64,000 bases of DNA from Streptomyces fuscichromogenes (GTDB lineage: Bacteria > Actinomycetota > Actinomycetes > Streptomycetales > Streptomycetaceae), in the NCBI RefSeq assembly GCF_014645815.1, contig NZ_BMML01000015.1, forward strand, positions 160,477 to 224,476, read 5' to 3'. The notes beneath the pieces are model-generated. The model was given only the letters and a program-made list of their open reading frames with translations, made no database searches and had not been told where the DNA came from. A program made the translations under genes and the position numbers. Position 1 is the stretch's first letter. Every line of letters begins with the position of its first letter. Positions 34,930 to 44,778 of the stretch are shown piece after piece.

Positions 34930-37900
34930 TCAGGGCGTGGGCGCCGCCTTCTTCCGCAGGCCCAGATGGTCGTCCGGGTCCTGGAGCCGGTCCGGCTGCG
35001 CAGCAAGCGCGCGGCGGACCACCGGCTCCGGCATCCGGATCACCACCGGCCGGGGCAGGGTCAGCTCCCGTACGGCGGTGCCGGTACGGCCGGACCGCAC
35101 GCGGTTGGTCACCCGCGCCACCACCCGTACGTCCAGCGTGAACTGCACCAGGACCGACGCGGACTTGGGCTTGTGCAGCGGCATCGACCCCGACGCGTTG
35201 ACCGCCCCGTCGGCCGCGCCGCCCGCCCCGCCGGCGTTGCCCATCAGCTGGTTGAGGCGGAACTCGTCGGCGTTGAGCAGCCCGGCGCCCGCCAGGCCGC
35301 GGGCCGACCTGCCGTGGTCGGCGGAGCTCAGGCCGTCCGTCTGGGTGGGCCGGGGCGCGTCCAGGTGGCTCTGCCCGACCGTCTCGAAGGTCATCTTGTC
35401 GCCGACGCCCAGCACCCGCCCGTCCCGCAGCCGCGCGTGCATCGACGCCCGCAGGTCCTGGCCCTCCACCCCGGTGACGTGCACCGGGGGCAGCTCCGCC
35501 CCGGCGGAGGTCAGCAGCGGCAGCGCCGCGATCAGCCACTCGGTGGAGACGGCCTCGTTCAGGGTGTACGCGGCGGCCTGGCCCTTGTTCCGGAAGCGGT
35601 CGCCGCCGCCCGCCGCCCGGACCGCGGAGCTGACCAGTTCCCGTACCTGCGGGGCCCCTTGGAAGCCGTTCACCTGCGCCTCCATCGGCAGCCGCACACC
35701 CGCGGAGCGCCAGCCGCCGAGCGCCGCCGGCCGGTCGTCCCCCGGGCCCGGAGCCGGGGGGACCGGCTGGTGGCGGGGCGCGGTCAGCCGGGCGAGCGCG
35801 GCCAGGTCCTGGTCCAGGACGCGGTGGGTCAGCGCCTGGCGGCCCAGTGAGACCAGGGCGAGCCGGCGGTCGCCGCGGTGCAGTTCGAGGGTCGCCTCGA
35901 TCGGCACCCGCATCTTCGACGACTTCGCGGTCTTCGCCTCCGCGACCGTCTTCATGCCGAGCTGGCCGCGGCCGGCCGTGCCGGAGCGCTGGGAGCCGCC
36001 CGAGCCGACGCCGAGGCCCGCCGCACCGCCGGTGCTCTTCAGCTGCCCGACCCCGCCCTCCGGTTTGCCGGAGCCGCCGAGGATCCCCTCCACGCCGGTC
36101 GTCACGGCCTGGTCGTGCGCGGCGGCCTGCTGGGTGACGGCCGCGGTGATGTACTCCATGTCCCGGCCGTCGTCCGCCGCGCCGTCGTGGGCGCCGTCGC
36201 CCAGGCGGCCGACCTTGAACACCGCCCAGTAGGGGGTCCTGCGGCCGTCGAACAGTTCGACGGTGACCCCGCCGTCCATCGCGCTCGACAGCAGTCCCGC
36301 GCTGCCGTCGCGGTCCAGGACGCGCAGCAGCCGCTGCACGTTGTCGTTGCGGTCCGCCAGCTGCTGCCGGGGCAGCAGGTCGTCGGCCAGGCTCTGCTGC
36401 CCGTTCTCCGCGAGGCGGGAGCGCAGCCGGGCCAGCAGCGGCACGAAGTTCGGCAGGTTCTCGACCATGCCGAAACCGAGCGGCAGGCCACGCGCGAAGG
36501 ACGGGCCGGTGCGGGGAGGCGCGGTGCGCGGTGCCGCGGAGGACGAGGACCGGCCCGTGTCGGCGGTGCGCGTCCCTTCCCGCGCCTCGCGTTCGGCACC
36601 CGCCCGGGAGCTCTCCGCCGTCGTCTGTCGTGTCCCGGCCGGTGACATGAGGGTCGGTTCCGGGTCGAGTCTGAGTTGTCTGCGGATCTGTGCCGGGAGC
36701 TGGGCCTCCGTCAGCCACACCGCCGCCTCGGCCGGCAGGGTGCGGGCGCCCGTCGCCACGTAGGGGCCGCCGCCGGTGACCTTGACCTCGGCGACCATGG
36801 TGACCAGCAGGTCGCACTGGACCAGGTACAGGGGCGCCTTCTTCGGGGTGTGGGCGTTGCGCTCGACCGTGCCGGACAGGGCCGCGGACCGGGTGTCGCC
36901 CGTGCTGGTGGTGCGGTTCCCGGACAGGCCCTGGCCCAGGCGCCACTCGGCGCCGTTCTCCGAGCCGGTCGCGCCGAACTGCCAGGTGCTGGTGGTGCCC
37001 TGCCCCTCCTGACCGGCCGCCTGGTGGCCGCCGAGCACGAAGGTCTCCGTGCCGGGACCCGCGCCCCGGTGCAGGAACTTCGGGTTGCCGAGCGTGAGCC
37101 GGGTACCCACCGCCCCGTTCAGCGCGGCGAGCCGGCGCGGATGGCGCAGGTTCTTCACCACCCACCCGGAGGACGCGGCCTGCCGCAGCGAGGCCGTGAT
37201 GGCCTGCGGCCCGAACCGTTCCTCGATGGCCAGCCGCGGCGCGAGCCCCTCCGTCGCCAGCGCCGGATCCTCGCGGGCGTCCTTGTTGCGGGCGGCGGCC
37301 CGGGACAGCAGCTGGAAGGCGAGGTCCCGGACGGCCTGTCCGTCGCCGACCGTCTCCACCAGCTGCCAGTCCCGCAGCGGCTGCCCGACCGACGGCCGGG
37401 GCACGAGCGTGGCCAGGTCGCCGATGCCCTCGGCGGTGACGGCGTGCTCGGGCCGTGCGGCCTGCGCCCGCCGCCGGTCGCGGACCGCGTCCTGGCGCTG
37501 TCTGCCCTCCTCGTCGAGGGTGAACTCGGTCGGCGTGACCAGACGTACGTCCTGCTCGTCCAGGTGCAGTCCGGCCATCGGGCGCGGCTCGGGCGCGTCC
37601 TGGCCGGGGGAGCCGGGGGTGAGGGCGCGGCCGAGCTTGCGCTGCCGGGAGGTCATGGTGACGTTGACGTCGAGGCGCAGGGCGGCCCCGAAGGTGGCGG
37701 CCTTCTCCGAGCCGTTGGTGAGGACGTCGGTGCGGGTGGTGGGGCCGGCCTGGTTGCGGCGGGTGCCGGAGCGGTGCCTCTCGTAGCGGGCCGAGCCGGT
37801 CAGGGCGCCGGGCACGAGGCGGGCCTGGCCGAGCACCAGTCCGCCGATCGAGCGCGAACTGCCCCGCCCGCTCTGCGCGTTGCCGGTGACACCGGAGTGG

Positions 37901-40080
37901 CTGCGGACCAGCCAGTCGTCGGTGTCGCCGAGGTAGCCGGTCTCGCGGAGCTGCCCTCGGACGCGGAGCTGTACGTCGTGGGAGTGCAGGGTGGTCTTGC
38001 GGCGCAGCCGCACCCGGATGCCGGTCGTGGTCAGCTGGTCCTTGTTGACCCGCAGGTTGGTCTCGGACAGGGCGGCCATCAGCTCACGGTGGTTGCGCCG
38101 CTGGAGAGCGGCCTCCTCCTTGCTCGGCGCGGAAGCCAGCCGGTCCGTACCGAAGGCGGGCAGATAGCCGGCCAGCCGGGGATCGGTCGCGAACAGCTCC
38201 TGTACGGCCTTGACCATGGGCCCGGTGTCCAGCTGGCTGAGGGTGACGCTGGAGCCCATGGCGCCGAAGGGGAGGTGCCGTTCGACGTCGACCTCGTTGC
38301 CGTCCTCGTCGGTGCGCTTCGGCTTCTCGATGAACTCCTTGGTCTTGGTGCCGGGCGGCAGCGGCAGCCCGAGCGCATGCGCCTCGTCGGTGCGCAGGCT
38401 CATCCACACCCGCATCGAGTGGTGGGCGACCCGGGTCCCGGGGCGCAGGATCATCTCGGCCGACCGCGGCCCGGTGCCCGCCGCGGTGAACCGCACGTCC
38501 GCGAGATAGAGCGTCTTGTCGCCGCGCACCTCCGCGCCCTGGCGGCTGGAGACGGTCTGCTCGGCCACCGTGAACCGCGCCTTGCGGGCCGCCGCGACCG
38601 GCATGGCCGTGCCCCGCACGATGGCTGCGTTGCCGACCGCGCCGACGCCGATGGCCGGCCCCAGGCCGCCCATGCCTGCGCGTCCCTTGCCCGCGCTCTC
38701 GGTGATGGTGTGCTGGGTCTGCTGGTGGGTGCGCAGCTGGGTCCCGCCGGTGCCCCAGGCGGGCGACATGCCGGTGATCTCGGCGTGCATGCGGTAGCTG
38801 CCGACGCTGCTGCCGTCCTTGGACGCCAGGTCCTCGCCGGTGACGCCGTCGCGCAGCAGCCGGGGCAGGTCCTCCAGGACGGTCGCCGTGGCGGTCGCCT
38901 CGTGGAGCCGGGCGCGGCCGGGCGCCCCGGCGGCGGTCAGCGAGGGGTGCAGGACGGAGGCGACCGCGTCGAAGAGCCCGCCGCCGCCCTGGTGCGGGGC
39001 CGCGGTGTCGGTGACGGCGACCGGGGCCATGGAGTCGGCGAGCGAGACCCGCCGGGCGGTGTCGGCCTGGACGGGCTGCGGGGCGGCGGGCGCCGCGGTC
39101 CCGGCCGGGACGAGGTGTTCGGTGGGCACGCGCTGGGTGAGGGTGCCCGAGCCGTGGAAGGTCTGCGCGGCCGCGGCGCCGTGCTTCTTGACCCGTACCC
39201 CGTACCGCACCTTGCGGGGCGCCTCGACCGAGCCCTTCTCGCTGCGCAGCACCCGCGGTTCGGCCACGTTGCGCTGGCTGCGGGACTCCCGCGAGGACTG
39301 CCAGGGCTGCGCGCTCGCCAGAGCGGCGCCGCCCAGCCACAGCCCCGGCACGACCGGCGCGAGCCCGAAGGCCATGCCGCCCACGCCGGTGCTCGAACCG
39401 CCGCTCGCGGTGGTCGCGACGGTGGTGGCGGTGTTGTGCTGGACGTCGACCTTGGTGTCCTTGCCCTCGGCCTCGTCCACCGGGGCGAGCGGCGCCCCGT
39501 CCGGGTCCGGCACGGTGTTGGCGAGCAGGTCCTTGGGATGGAAGACCGGCGGCCGGTCGTCGGGGGCGCGGGAGACGGTGACCGTGACGTCGTACGACTC
39601 CTTGCCGCTTCTGCCCTGGACCGTGAAGGCGCGGCCCTGCCCGTAGAACGACTCGGGGCGTCCGGCGAGTTCGGTGCCGATGTCGGCGACCGTGCCGTCG
39701 CCGTGTCCGACGACCGCGGCCACCGCGTTCCGGACGAACTCCTGCCCGGTCAGCCCGTACGCGGTGGAGAGCCCGGCGGCCTGGAGGTCCATGAGGTAGG
39801 GCGGCAGGACGAGGCCGGGGGCGGTGTGCTCCTCGGCGATGGGGGCCACGGGCGCCACGGGCCGGGAGACGGCCGTCCGCTTCCCCGCGCGACCCGTACG
39901 GTCCTCGCGCAGGGCACGCGTGGTGGCCGTGTTCCCCGCGGCCCGCTGGAGGGCGAGCAGCCCCCGCGCCGTGGTGCCGACGGGACCCACCGAACCGTCG
40001 GGCCGGGCGGGAGCCGTTCTCGGGGAGGCCTCCGGGGAAGCGTCCTTCGTGTTGTCGCCCGACTGTCGCTGCGTCCTCAC
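34930..40080 (-). CDS. Giant 1716-residue protein with LQRAAGN motif, possible injection-system effector
   Basis: A very large soluble protein with no signal peptide or membrane segments. Near its N-terminus is LLALQRAAGN (residues 41-50), a motif that recurs at the front of proteins associated with extracellular contractile injection systems, often DUF4157-type. The rest is unrecognised. It contains at least four spaced modules with a similar pattern, a VxLxVxV beta stretch followed by a (V/L)WMSLR, VRLVTPTEF, VWLTEAQL or VIRMPEP stretch. Repeated adhesive or toxin-delivery modules are possible, but no enzymatic domain is visible. The GTG at 40080 is chosen because upstream codons read as untranslated sequence; no strong binding site is seen. 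The metalloprotease at 41017 lies upstream on the same strand. Confidence 0.7.
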   Translation of the reverse strand: MRTQRQSGDNTKDASPEASPRTAPARPDGSVGPVGTTARGLLALQRAAGNTATTRALREDRTGRAGKRTAVSRPVAPVAPIAEEHTAPGLVLPPYLMDLQAAGLSTAYGLTGQEFVRNAVAAVVGHGDGTVADIGTELAGRPESFYGQGRAFTVQGRSGKESYDVTVTVSRAPDDRPPVFHPKDLLANTVPDPDGAPLAPVDEAEGKDTKVDVQHNTATTVATTASGGSSTGVGGMAFGLAPVVPGLWLGGAALASAQPWQSSRESRSQRNVAEPRVLRSEKGSVEAPRKVRYGVRVKKHGAAAAQTFHGSGTLTQRVPTEHLVPAGTAAPAAPQPVQADTARRVSLADSMAPVAVTDTAAPHQGGGGLFDAVASVLHPSLTAAGAPGRARLHEATATATVLEDLPRLLRDGVTGEDLASKDGSSVGSYRMHAEITGMSPAWGTGGTQLRTHQQTQHTITESAGKGRAGMGGLGPAIGVGAVGNAAIVRGTAMPVAAARKARFTVAEQTVSSRQGAEVRGDKTLYLADVRFTAAGTGPRSAEMILRPGTRVAHHSMRVWMSLRTDEAHALGLPLPPGTKTKEFIEKPKRTDEDGNEVDVERHLPFGAMGSSVTLSQLDTGPMVKAVQELFATDPRLAGYLPAFGTDRLASAPSKEEAALQRRNHRELMAALSETNLRVNKDQLTTTGIRVRLRRKTTLHSHDVQLRVRGQLRETGYLGDTDDWLVRSHSGVTGNAQSGRGSSRSIGGLVLGQARLVPGALTGSARYERHRSGTRRNQAGPTTRTDVLTNGSEKAATFGAALRLDVNVTMTSRQRKLGRALTPGSPGQDAPEPRPMAGLHLDEQDVRLVTPTEFTLDEEGRQRQDAVRDRRRAQAARPEHAVTAEGIGDLATLVPRPSVGQPLRDWQLVETVGDGQAVRDLAFQLLSRAAARNKDAREDPALATEGLAPRLAIEERFGPQAITASLRQAASSGWVVKNLRHPRRLAALNGAVGTRLTLGNPKFLHRGAGPGTETFVLGGHQAAGQEGQGTTSTWQFGATGSENGAEWRLGQGLSGNRTTSTGDTRSAALSGTVERNAHTPKKAPLYLVQCDLLVTMVAEVKVTGGGPYVATGARTLPAEAAVWLTEAQLPAQIRRQLRLDPEPTLMSPAGTRQTTAESSRAGAEREAREGTRTADTGRSSSSAAPRTAPPRTGPSFARGLPLGFGMVENLPNFVPLLARLRSRLAENGQQSLADDLLPRQQLADRNDNVQRLLRVLDRDGSAGLLSSAMDGGVTVELFDGRRTPYWAVFKVGRLGDGAHDGAADDGRDMEYITAAVTQQAAAHDQAVTTGVEGILGGSGKPEGGVGQLKSTGGAAGLGVGSGGSQRSGTAGRGQLGMKTVAEAKTAKSSKMRVPIEATLELHRGDRRLALVSLGRQALTHRVLDQDLAALARLTAPRHQPVPPAPGPGDDRPAALGGWRSAGVRLPMEAQVNGFQGAPQVRELVSSAVRAAGGGDRFRNKGQAAAYTLNEAVSTEWLIAALPLLTSAGAELPPVHVTGVEGQDLRASMHARLRDGRVLGVGDKMTFETVGQSHLDAPRPTQTDGLSSADHGRSARGLAGAGLLNADEFRLNQLMGNAGGAGGAADGAVNASGSMPLHKPKSASVLVQFTLDVRVVARVTNRVRSGRTGTAVRELTLPRPVVIRMPEPVVRRALAAQPDRLQDPDDHLGLRKKAAPTP

Positions 40081-40207
40081 GCAGCCAACGTACGGACGGC
40101 CGGGGCGCCCACGACGCCTGGCGCCGACTCCCGCCTCAATTGTCACTCGCGGCCCAACAAGAGGCCAACTCCCGTACACCCGAAGGTCGTTTAGCCCTCC
40201 GAAGAGG

Positions 40208-40708
40208 TCACGAAACCCTCGGGAAGCGGGCCTGGAGCGTCCAGATCGCCGGGTTGTCGGCCAGCTCCTCGTGCATGTCGGTGAGGTCGGCGATCAGGTC
40301 GTGCAGGAAGTCCCGGGCCTCCCGGCGCAGTTCGGTGTGGGAGAAGGTGAGGGGCGGCTCCTCGGCCGGCATCCAGTCCGCCTCGATGTCCACCCAGCCG
40401 AAGCGGCGCTCGAAGAGCATGCGGTCGGTGGACTCGGTGAAGTCGAGTTCCGCGCGCTGGGGCCGGGCGGCCCGGGACCCCGCCGGGTCGCGGTCGATCC
40501 GCTCCGCGATGTCGCACAGCGCCCACGCGAAGTCGAGCACCGGTACCCATCCCCAGGCTGTGGACAGTTCCCGGTCCGCCTTGGTGTCGGCGAGGTAGAC
40601 GTCCCCGCAGAACAGGTCGTGACGCAGGGTGTGGACGTCCACCCGCCGGTAGTCCGTCTGGGGCGGGTCCGGGAAGCGGTTGGAGAGGGCGTAGCCGATG
40701 TCGAGCAC
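40208..40708 (-). CDS. Conserved hypothetical protein, 166 residues
   Basis: A 166-residue acidic, Trp-rich protein (TAWGWVPVLDFAWALCDIAE, RRFGWVDIEADWMP) without signal peptide or membrane segments. I do not recognise the fold; it resembles small single-domain proteins of unknown function common in Streptomyces. It lies upstream of the giant gene on the same strand with a 127-base gap and downstream of the metalloprotease pair. Coding character is supported by G/C-rich third positions and a clean ATG start. Confidence 0.7.
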   Translation of the reverse strand: MLDIGYALSNRFPDPPQTDYRRVDVHTLRHDLFCGDVYLADTKADRELSTAWGWVPVLDFAWALCDIAERIDRDPAGSRAARPQRAELDFTESTDRMLFERRFGWVDIEADWMPAEEPPLTFSHTELRREARDFLHDLIADLTDMHEELADNPAIWTLQARFPRVS

Positions 40709-40807
40709 GTGCCGATGGTGTCACGGCCCGGCCCTCCGGGGTTTCTGACGGGCACCGGCCTCGTGGTCGCCGCCTCCTGGAAGCCCCGGAAGGCCGAGGT
40801 GCGGCCG

Positions 40808-41020
40808 TCACGTCCCGGTGAAGCGGATCCGGCGGAGCCTGCGCCGGCCGTCCTTGTCGTGCTCGACGACGTGGGTGGCGTCGGGGGGTACCTCCTGTCC
40901 CTCCGGGACCGCCTGGCCGCGGGCGAGGAGGTCGTCGATGAACCGTTCCTCCGCCTGGCGCCGGGCTGCCTGCGCCGGGTCCTCCCCGCTCTCCCCGCTC
41001 TCCTCGCGCGGGGTGGTCAC
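40808..41020 (-). CDS. Small charged protein translationally coupled to the metalloprotease
   Basis: A 70-residue protein, rich in Glu/Arg, ending in DGRRRLRRIRFTGT. Its GTG start overlaps the metalloprotease stop as GTGA, so the two should be made together. The fold is unknown. A small partner, inhibitor or chaperone of the protease is conceivable but unsupported beyond the coupling. Confidence 0.65.
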   Translation of the reverse strand: MTTPREESGESGEDPAQAARRQAEERFIDDLLARGQAVPEGQEVPPDATHVVEHDKDGRRRLRRIRFTGT

Positions 41021-42459
41021 CGTGGTGGCGTTCCGTCGCAGGGCGCGGCGAACAGGACCCGGTCGAGTATGAGTCCACCCGATTCCGTACGGGTGACGGC
41101 GTGCGTATGGGTCCTGGTGCCGTCGGCGACGGGTGCCGCCGGGGTCAGGACCTCGTCGGGCACCTTGACCCGGCCTTGCCGGAAGAGGTCCTCGACGAAG
41201 GACAGGGCGGCCCGTTCCGGGGTCGCGACCTGTCGGAGTTCGCCGGCCTCGGGCGCCGCCCCCGCCACCCGGAATCGTGGCTCCTGCCCGGGAACGCGTA
41301 CGGAGAACGCACCGGTCAGACCGAACCGTTCGCCCGGGACGGTGGTCTCGGCCAGCGACGGGAGGGGCCCTGGTTCCGGTTCGGTGACAGCCGCGAGGTG
41401 CTCGTCCGCGAGGGTGGCCAGCGAGATCGTCTCGCCCGGCGAGAGGATGCCGTGGCGGATGAACGCGGCGCTGAGGGCCGGTGCGTGCGCCCCGCCGTAC
41501 AGCGCCTGGTCCGCGGCGAGCATGTGGGCGGCCGTCTGCGCGAAGAAGCCGGGCACCACCGGGGCGGTGCGCAGCGCGGTCACCAGCAGGCGGCCCATGA
41601 TGTCGCCGGCCGCCACGAGTCCCGCGCCGTCGCGGTTCTGCTGCTGCCGGAAGATGCCGGCCAGACCCTCGAAGAACGCTCCGGTGAAGACCCTTGAGAA
41701 GTAGTGCGGTTCGCTGGAGAGCTGGCTGGCCGGGGCGAGCGGCGGGAGCGCGACCGGGTCCTGGTAGAACCAGCTGTTCGCCGCGTTGCGCAGACAGTCG
41801 GATTCGACCTTCGCCGGGTCGGTCTGACGGATGGCCCAGCCGAGCTGCTCCGCCAGCCGGGACAGCCGGGACGACTGTGCCGGGTTCCCGTGGGTCTCGG
41901 CGAGGACGTCGTCCGCCAGCGATCCGACGTCCAGGGACGACAGGATCGCGCTCATGTCCCCGAACGACTCGTGGAAGGCGGCGATCTCGGCGCTGAAAGC
42001 CCCCCAGAGCTCGGGGCGCAGGGCGTCCAGGACCGCGTGGCCGGTCTCGTGGCAGACGACGTCCGGGCTCTCCCCGGAGTGCACCGTCACGCCGGAGACG
42101 GAGTGCCGGAAGAACTTCAGTCCCTCCCGGTCGTAGAAGGCGTTGAGGAGGTCACCGGAGTCGAGGACGGCCTCCAGTACGGGACCGACATCCGGGTTCC
42201 ACACGGTTCCCGTGGGGAGATGCTTGTCCCAGAACGTCGCGGCCCGGCTGAGGGCGTCGGCCGCGGCCCAGTACCGGAACTCCTCGCTGCCGGCGAAGTC
42301 GCCGCTCTGCGCGGGTCGCACCCCGGCGACTCCGACCGCCAGGGCTGCGCTGCTGCCGTCCGGCACCGGCCGCTGGATCGGCTGCCGCGTCGCCGGTGGC
42401 TGGCCGGGATCGTCCTCCCAGGCCCGGATGGTCTGCGTCTTGGTGTCAGGCTGTGTCAT
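41017..42459 (-). CDS. HEXXH zinc metalloprotease-like protein
   Basis: A 480-residue protein with a zinc-binding HETGH (in VVCHETGHAVLDAL, about 139-152) and a downstream acidic helix FHESFGDMSAI (about 167-177), the spacing of thermolysin/gluzincin-type peptidases in which the second Glu is the third zinc ligand. There is no signal peptide, so it would act in the cytoplasm or be exported by another machine. The start is fixed by AAGGAGGCGG seven bases before the ATG. It neighbours the LQRAAGN giant protein gene, and both could belong to an injection-system effector neighbourhood, which is inference from family associations. Confidence 0.78.
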   Translation of the reverse strand: MTQPDTKTQTIRAWEDDPGQPPATRQPIQRPVPDGSSAALAVGVAGVRPAQSGDFAGSEEFRYWAAADALSRAATFWDKHLPTGTVWNPDVGPVLEAVLDSGDLLNAFYDREGLKFFRHSVSGVTVHSGESPDVVCHETGHAVLDALRPELWGAFSAEIAAFHESFGDMSAILSSLDVGSLADDVLAETHGNPAQSSRLSRLAEQLGWAIRQTDPAKVESDCLRNAANSWFYQDPVALPPLAPASQLSSEPHYFSRVFTGAFFEGLAGIFRQQQNRDGAGLVAAGDIMGRLLVTALRTAPVVPGFFAQTAAHMLAADQALYGGAHAPALSAAFIRHGILSPGETISLATLADEHLAAVTEPEPGPLPSLAETTVPGERFGLTGAFSVRVPGQEPRFRVAGAAPEAGELRQVATPERAALSFVEDLFRQGRVKVPDEVLTPAAPVADGTRTHTHAVTRTESGGLILDRVLFAAPCDGTPPR

Positions 42460-42683
42460 CGCCGCCTCCTTCGGCCGAGGCCGAGGCGCGCGAGCCGAAT
42501 CGGCTGCGCCGCGCTGCCCTGCGGCAGGCGCCACACGAGAGGGGGGAAGCGGATACCGACCTGCCGGGTGAGAGGCACCGGCGGTCTCGGTAGGCACAAC
42601 TGCCCAGCAGGGCTTGGCCGTTTTCTGCTTCCATCGTGCGCCTGAACCGGTTGGTCCGCATCCCGGTCAGGGGCCGCACCCGC

Positions 42684-43271
42684 TCAGTGCCGCGCGCCGT
42701 TCCCGTCGCCGTAGCGCGGCAGACCGTCGGTCGAGATGGTCCAGTCGCCGATGGTGACGTCCTCGCCGTAGACGAAGTCCTTGCGGGTCGCGTAGCGCGG
42801 GCCGTCGGGGGTGGGGTGGATGTCGGTGAGGACGGCGCCGGTGCCGGTGCGGGGGTCGAAGATCGCGTAGACGGGGATGCCCATCAGGGGGTAGTCGCGC
42901 ACCTTGCTGACCCAGTCGTTGTCCGGGTTGGAACAGGAGACGATTTCGACAGCGGCGATCAGCGTACGCGGGTCGAAGGACCCGTCCCCCTCCATGTCGA
43001 CCTCTGCGATCACCATGATGTCGGGGCGGCGCAGGATGCCCTGACCCACGTCCTCGACGTCCGGCCTGCCTGAGTGGGCCAGGACGTCCTGCGGCATGAC
43101 CTTCTCCAGCCGTTTCCGGAGACGAGCCCTCGTCAGCTCGTGAGGGCCGTTGGGCGAGAGCAGGTCCTGAACGATCCCTTCCCAGGTGATCTCGAATTTG
43201 CCGGGGAGAGTGTCCTCTGAGGCTTCGACGACATCTCGCATGGCACGGTAGACGTGGATCGCGACGTTCAT
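42684..43271 (-). CDS. Uma2-family (DUF820) restriction-endonuclease-fold protein
   Basis: A 195-residue Uma2 protein with the PD-(D/E)XK-like core: PDIMVIAEVDME, then IAAVEIVSCSNPDNDWVSKVRDYPLMGIPVYAIFDP. This pattern (E...SxSN...D...K...Y) is characteristic. Streptomyces genomes carry many copies of unknown function. It is an isolated gene; its stop is 225 bases from the metalloprotease start. Confidence 0.9.
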   Translation of the reverse strand: MNVAIHVYRAMRDVVEASEDTLPGKFEITWEGIVQDLLSPNGPHELTRARLRKRLEKVMPQDVLAHSGRPDVEDVGQGILRRPDIMVIAEVDMEGDGSFDPRTLIAAVEIVSCSNPDNDWVSKVRDYPLMGIPVYAIFDPRTGTGAVLTDIHPTPDGPRYATRKDFVYGEDVTIGDWTISTDGLPRYGDGNGARH

Positions 43272-43306
43272 GGTCAGAAACCGAGACAGGTGATGTGCAT
43301 CGGGCT

Positions 43307-44245
43307 TCAGGGGGAGGGCTCAAGCGGAAGCGGGGGTTGTTCCGCGGCTGGTCCCACATAGGTGTACTCGGTGGACCGCGCGATGCCCATGGAGTCCAGT
43401 TGCTGCCGGAACCGGACCCGGAAGTGGACGTTGTCACCGAGACCGGGGCGCATGCGCAGCAGTTCGTCAGGTTCCTCGAAGCGGACGTCGTATGCGGGTG
43501 CGTTCTTGGCGGTACCCGTCTTGACCTTCACCATGCCGCTTTCCCGTAGTTCGGTGATGCGACCGGAGATGGTGATCTCCTGGTCGCGATCCCTGGTCTC
43601 CCGCAACCGTTTCACGTAGCTCCTGCCCTGCTCGGTCAGGCGGGCACGGCGCAGGCTGCCGTCGGCCCCGTACCAGGTCACGCCCAGATCCAGCGCGTAC
43701 CTGCTCAGAGCTCGGGATACCGTTTCGACCGCGTCGAAGAGCTTCGCCCACTCGCGGATATCGCGTTCCGACTCAAGAGCGTCGAGCAGCATGGTGAGGG
43801 TGCCGATACCGGTGGCGGCAGCGGACGTGGGGGGCGCGTCGAGGGCGTCGGTTCGGGCGGACTCGACGGGTGTGGTGACGGGCCGGGCGTGTACGACGGT
43901 GCTGCCTGCCGAGATGCCCGTGAGTTCCAGCTGTACCGGCGTACCTGCGGCAACGGAGACCAGGTGCTCCACGGGTTCGAGCAGTGCATCGCCCCACTGG
44001 AAGCGGAGAGCACCGCCGTCTGCGTCCGGCCCGGTCAGCCGCAGCTGGAGCTCCTCTTCGAGCAGAGCGTCCGGTGCGTACTCACGTGCTGCTGCCAGCC
44101 GGCTCGCCCGGTGTTCCGCCTCGATCTCCTCGTCGTGCCGCTCCTCGGTTCCCCATGCGTCCAGGAGGCGGGCAGCGCGTTGGGATTCGGCCTGGTCGCC
44201 TCCAAGGAGCGCGCGTCTGCGCTCGCGCCAGCTGTCGCCGGTCAC
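43307..44245 (-). CDS. Hypothetical protein coupled to a nucleotidyltransferase-like gene
   Basis: A 312-residue protein. The N-terminal 60 residues are helical and Arg/Glu-rich; a middle part resembles a helical bundle; the C-terminal 90 residues (ITISGRITELRESGMVKVK ... DNVHFRVRFRQQLDSMG) look like a small OB-fold or beta-barrel. No family is recognised. The GTG at 44245 overlaps the upstream gene's stop as GTGA. A tight pair with a minimal-nucleotidyltransferase-like gene suggests a two-component toxin-antitoxin or defence cassette, but this is speculative. Confidence 0.65.
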   Translation of the reverse strand: MTGDSWRERRRALLGGDQAESQRAARLLDAWGTEERHDEEIEAEHRASRLAAAREYAPDALLEEELQLRLTGPDADGGALRFQWGDALLEPVEHLVSVAAGTPVQLELTGISAGSTVVHARPVTTPVESARTDALDAPPTSAAATGIGTLTMLLDALESERDIREWAKLFDAVETVSRALSRYALDLGVTWYGADGSLRRARLTEQGRSYVKRLRETRDRDQEITISGRITELRESGMVKVKTGTAKNAPAYDVRFEEPDELLRMRPGLGDNVHFRVRFRQQLDSMGIARSTEYTYVGPAAEQPPLPLEPSP

Positions 44246-44742
44246 AGTCGCACCTCCAGATAGCCGCGTGCCGGGGTGGCACTTTGCTCGGATGGCGAGC
44301 GGTCGTTCGTGCCCGGCAGCCTGCAGCGCTGCCACCAGTCGTCCCACACACCTCGCGAGACGCCGAACTTCTCCCGCATCCTGGTCCTGCTCTGGAAAGC
44401 CGTGGTCAGCCACTTGGAGCCCGGCTTCCCACGTACGGCGCGTTCAGCACGTGTGTCGACCAGGACGGTCACATCAACGTTCGCGGGATCGACTTTGGTA
44501 CTGACGTAGCTGCCGCCCTACCACAGGCTGTGGATAAGAGTGGTGCCGCCGAGGACATCGGTGTAGGTGTCCTCCAGCGTGAGGAACACGTCGAGGTAGT
44601 CGTGTAGACCGTCCCACAGTTCTGCGCGTGTCGCGGAGCTGTCGAACTCGGCCGCGTTGACCAGCATGGACTCCGCCTCGGCGAAGGAGACGGAGTACCG
44701 GCCCAGAGGGAGAAAACCGTTCTCGGTGAATGAGGGGAGCAC
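44242..44742 (-). pseudogene. DUF6932/minimal nucleotidyltransferase-like gene interrupted by in-frame TAG
   Basis: From ATG at 44742 the frame encodes 74 residues ending LIHSLW, then TAG (44518-44520), and continues without any frameshift as GGSYVSTKVDPANVDVTVLVDT for another 91 codons to 44242. The continuation completes a GS...D.D nucleotidyltransferase-type motif that follows naturally from the upstream half. A single base change (TAG from, for example, CAG or TGG) would explain it. A GTG at 44472 could restart translation and give a 76-residue C-terminal piece that lacks the motif. It is either a decayed gene or an amber-readthrough gene. Confidence 0.75.
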
Positions 44743-44778
44743 GAGAAGTCCTGTCTGCCGAAAGGGTGATTCATCCTG

